Assembly: GCA_031763025.1 (NCBI GenBank)
Contig: JASSKH010000007.1
Coordinates: 233,276 to 297,275 of the forward strand
Direction of reading: 5' to 3'
Length of the DNA stretch: 64,000 bases
Origin: Macrocystis pyrifera
Lineage: Eukaryota; Sar; Phaeophyceae; Laminariales; Laminariaceae
Shown here: in pieces, positions 62,411 to 64,000 of the stretch
How positions within the stretch are numbered: position 1 is the stretch's first letter
Layout: every line of letters begins with the position of its first letter
Notes under the pieces: generated by a model
The model's database searches: none
What the model was told of the DNA's origin: nothing
What the model saw: the letters and a program-made list of their open reading frames with translations, nothing else
Position numbers and translations under genes: made by a program

Positions 62411-63923
62411 AATGATTTCATTTCGATCTGATTGGTCGAAAAGTGACTATATATACGAGGAGGCATTTTCGAGTGAAATTCGAAAACACGGAATTCAACT
62501 AGGAGTATTTTGGGGCTTATTTTGCTCTTATATTTCCAAGTTCAATTTTGTTATTCAATTTGGGGAGTTTGTCCAGTTGGAGGTGGTATGTTCCAATGAA
62601 AGCAAGCCACGCAAACTTGAGCCGTGCCGTCGACTGCTTCAACTGCTTCAGAGGCGAGATCCGTCAATACCGAGAGGCAGGGGAGGGGCATCGGACCAGC
62701 CGCAGCGCGGGGCCCGACGGCTAATAGCACAGAGTAGACCACCCGCGGCATTACAAGCCCGTAGCGAACCCAGCTTTTTATTCCTCTTGGCCTCCCAAAC
62801 CACACGAACACCTACCAGGTCACGACTTCGCTCACAAGTGCAATCGCAGTGTCTCCGTCGCTGCAGCCAGCGTGGGGCTTTGGGCCTGCGCAAGCAATCC
62901 AAGGCATCCCAAGCGCGATAGCCTAATCGGCGGTGCCGGCAAAAATCAGCTGCCGCTGGCCGCGGCGCTCCGGGGAGTACGCGTCCCGTCGTTTTGTTGG
63001 TTGCCCACGGGTGTTTGTTGACCCTTGTGTGCTATTCTAATTTTTTCGCTGTACAACACAACACGCTATGCCTCGATAGGGGACCCAAAGTTTTACGTTT
63101 CACGAAATTAATTTCTATATGTACGATTGATGTACTGCGATTTCAAATGCGAATGTTTATATTCCCCGTAATACAGGGCCGTAATATTACTAATAATAGC
63201 GAGAGTTCTTCTTGTTGTACTTGGATAAGTATGAACCGCGGGAATTGAAAATAATTCCGTGAAAAAAAATATTTGGGTCCCCCATCGAAGAATGCCGTAT
63301 TGTGTGAACAATCTAAAGACGCAAAGCGTGTCAACGAACACCCGTGGCCAACCAATGCGGCGAGCGACAACCCGCATCCTCCCCGGGGCGCCGCGGCCAG
63401 CGGCAGATTATTTGTGCTGGCACCGGCAAAAAGGCTATCGCTCTTGGGATGTCTTGGGTGTCCAGCGCAGCCCACAAGCCTCACGCCGGCAGCAGCGACG
63501 GGCATACAGCGATTGCATTTGTGAGCGAAGCCGTGACCTGCTAGGTGCTCGGGTGGTTGGTTTGAGAGGCAAAGAGGGATTAAAAAATGGGTTTGCGGCG
63601 GCCTTGTAGTGCCGCGGGTCGTCTACTCTGTGCTAGGGGCCGTCGCGCTACGGCTTCTCTGATGGCCCTGCCCTGTCTTTCGGGAATGATGGATCTCGCC
63701 TCTGAAGCAGTCGACGACACGGCTCCATTTTGCGTGGCTTGGTTCGGTTTCACGGAACATGCTACATCGAGATGGACAAACTCCCCAAAGTGACCAACAC
63801 GAAAAGTAAAAAAAAAAAAGTCATAAAAGACTTCTTGCGGAATTCCATGTTATTCAAGTTTACTCGGACATGCCTGCTTGGTGATTCACTTTTCGACCAA
63901 TCAGATGTAAAATAAATCAAACG
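62411..63923. mobile_element. 1.5 kb foldback element
   Basis: The left arm (about 62,411-63,120) is the diverged inverse of the right arm (about 63,243-63,923), leaving a loop of about 120 bp. The outer ends pair as CTGATTGGTCGAAAAGTGA / TCACTTTTCGACCAATCAG, and the inner GC-rich parts (CGCCGCGGCCAGCGGCAG) also match. Frames up to 169 codons occur in the arms but no transposase is recognised. It is likely a non-autonomous DNA transposon with very long TIRs. Confidence 0.8.
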
Positions 63924-64000
63924 ATAAAACATTGTTGTAGTTCAACAAAAATAGTTATTCATCACTACTGTACGGATCCGTAGGCCATACAACCGTATAC

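Noticed and set aside
62412-62921. 169-codon frame in the left foldback arm
   Set aside because: It is not preserved in the matching right arm and has no transposase motif, so it is probably chance.

Overview
This is a 64 kb piece of a eukaryotic nuclear genome that is gene-poor and repeat-rich. Two spliced protein-coding genes can be read, on opposite strands and convergent. Their GT-AG introns range from 0.2 to 5.8 kb, the intergenic DNA is full of small transposable elements, and there are TTAGGG-type interstitial repeats. No bacterial operons, rRNA genes or intact tRNA genes are seen. Long introns, short exons, about 50% GC and TTAGGG tracts suit a large-genome protist, for example a stramenopile or brown-alga-like alga. 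That placement is inference, not something the sequence proves.

Layout. Positions 1 to about 2.8 kb hold the 3' internal part of an old LTR-type retroelement. It has a NADAR-like domain next to a retropepsin-like domain and ends at a polypurine-like motif. Positions 3.0-7.9 kb hold degenerate simple and tandem repeats and small MITEs. A six-LRR protein gene (5 coding exons, plus strand) spans 8.31-12.39 kb, and its first intron holds a short non-autonomous LTR element with two readable LTRs. The 12.4-17.7 kb interval is intergenic and includes a roughly 190-bp-period degenerate tandem array.

From 17.68 to 58.22 kb lies one giant minus-strand gene for a VPS13/chorein-family lipid-transfer protein. 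I could assemble it as 19 coding exons that keep frame across 18 introns (4,707 nt, 1,568 codons plus stop). Its introns carry nearly all the other features: a TA-flanked palindromic MITE family (14 copies in the window), two tRNA-derived SINEs with nested insertions, a TIR transposon, microsatellites and tandem arrays. Two of those arrays start at a 5' splice site. From 58.2 kb to the end the DNA is intergenic: a three-unit tandem repeat, another MITE and a 1.5 kb foldback element.

The two genes have no obvious shared pathway. VPS13 proteins bridge membranes at organelle contact sites and move lipids, and the LRR protein is probably a small intracellular scaffold. Points most worth a second look are intron repeats that duplicate the authentic 5' splice site, a 220-residue Asp/Glu/Ser/Thr/Lys repeat inserted in the conserved VPS13 N-terminal region, the NADAR domain carried by a retroelement, and a strong excess of two W-centred 9-bp palindromes across the window.
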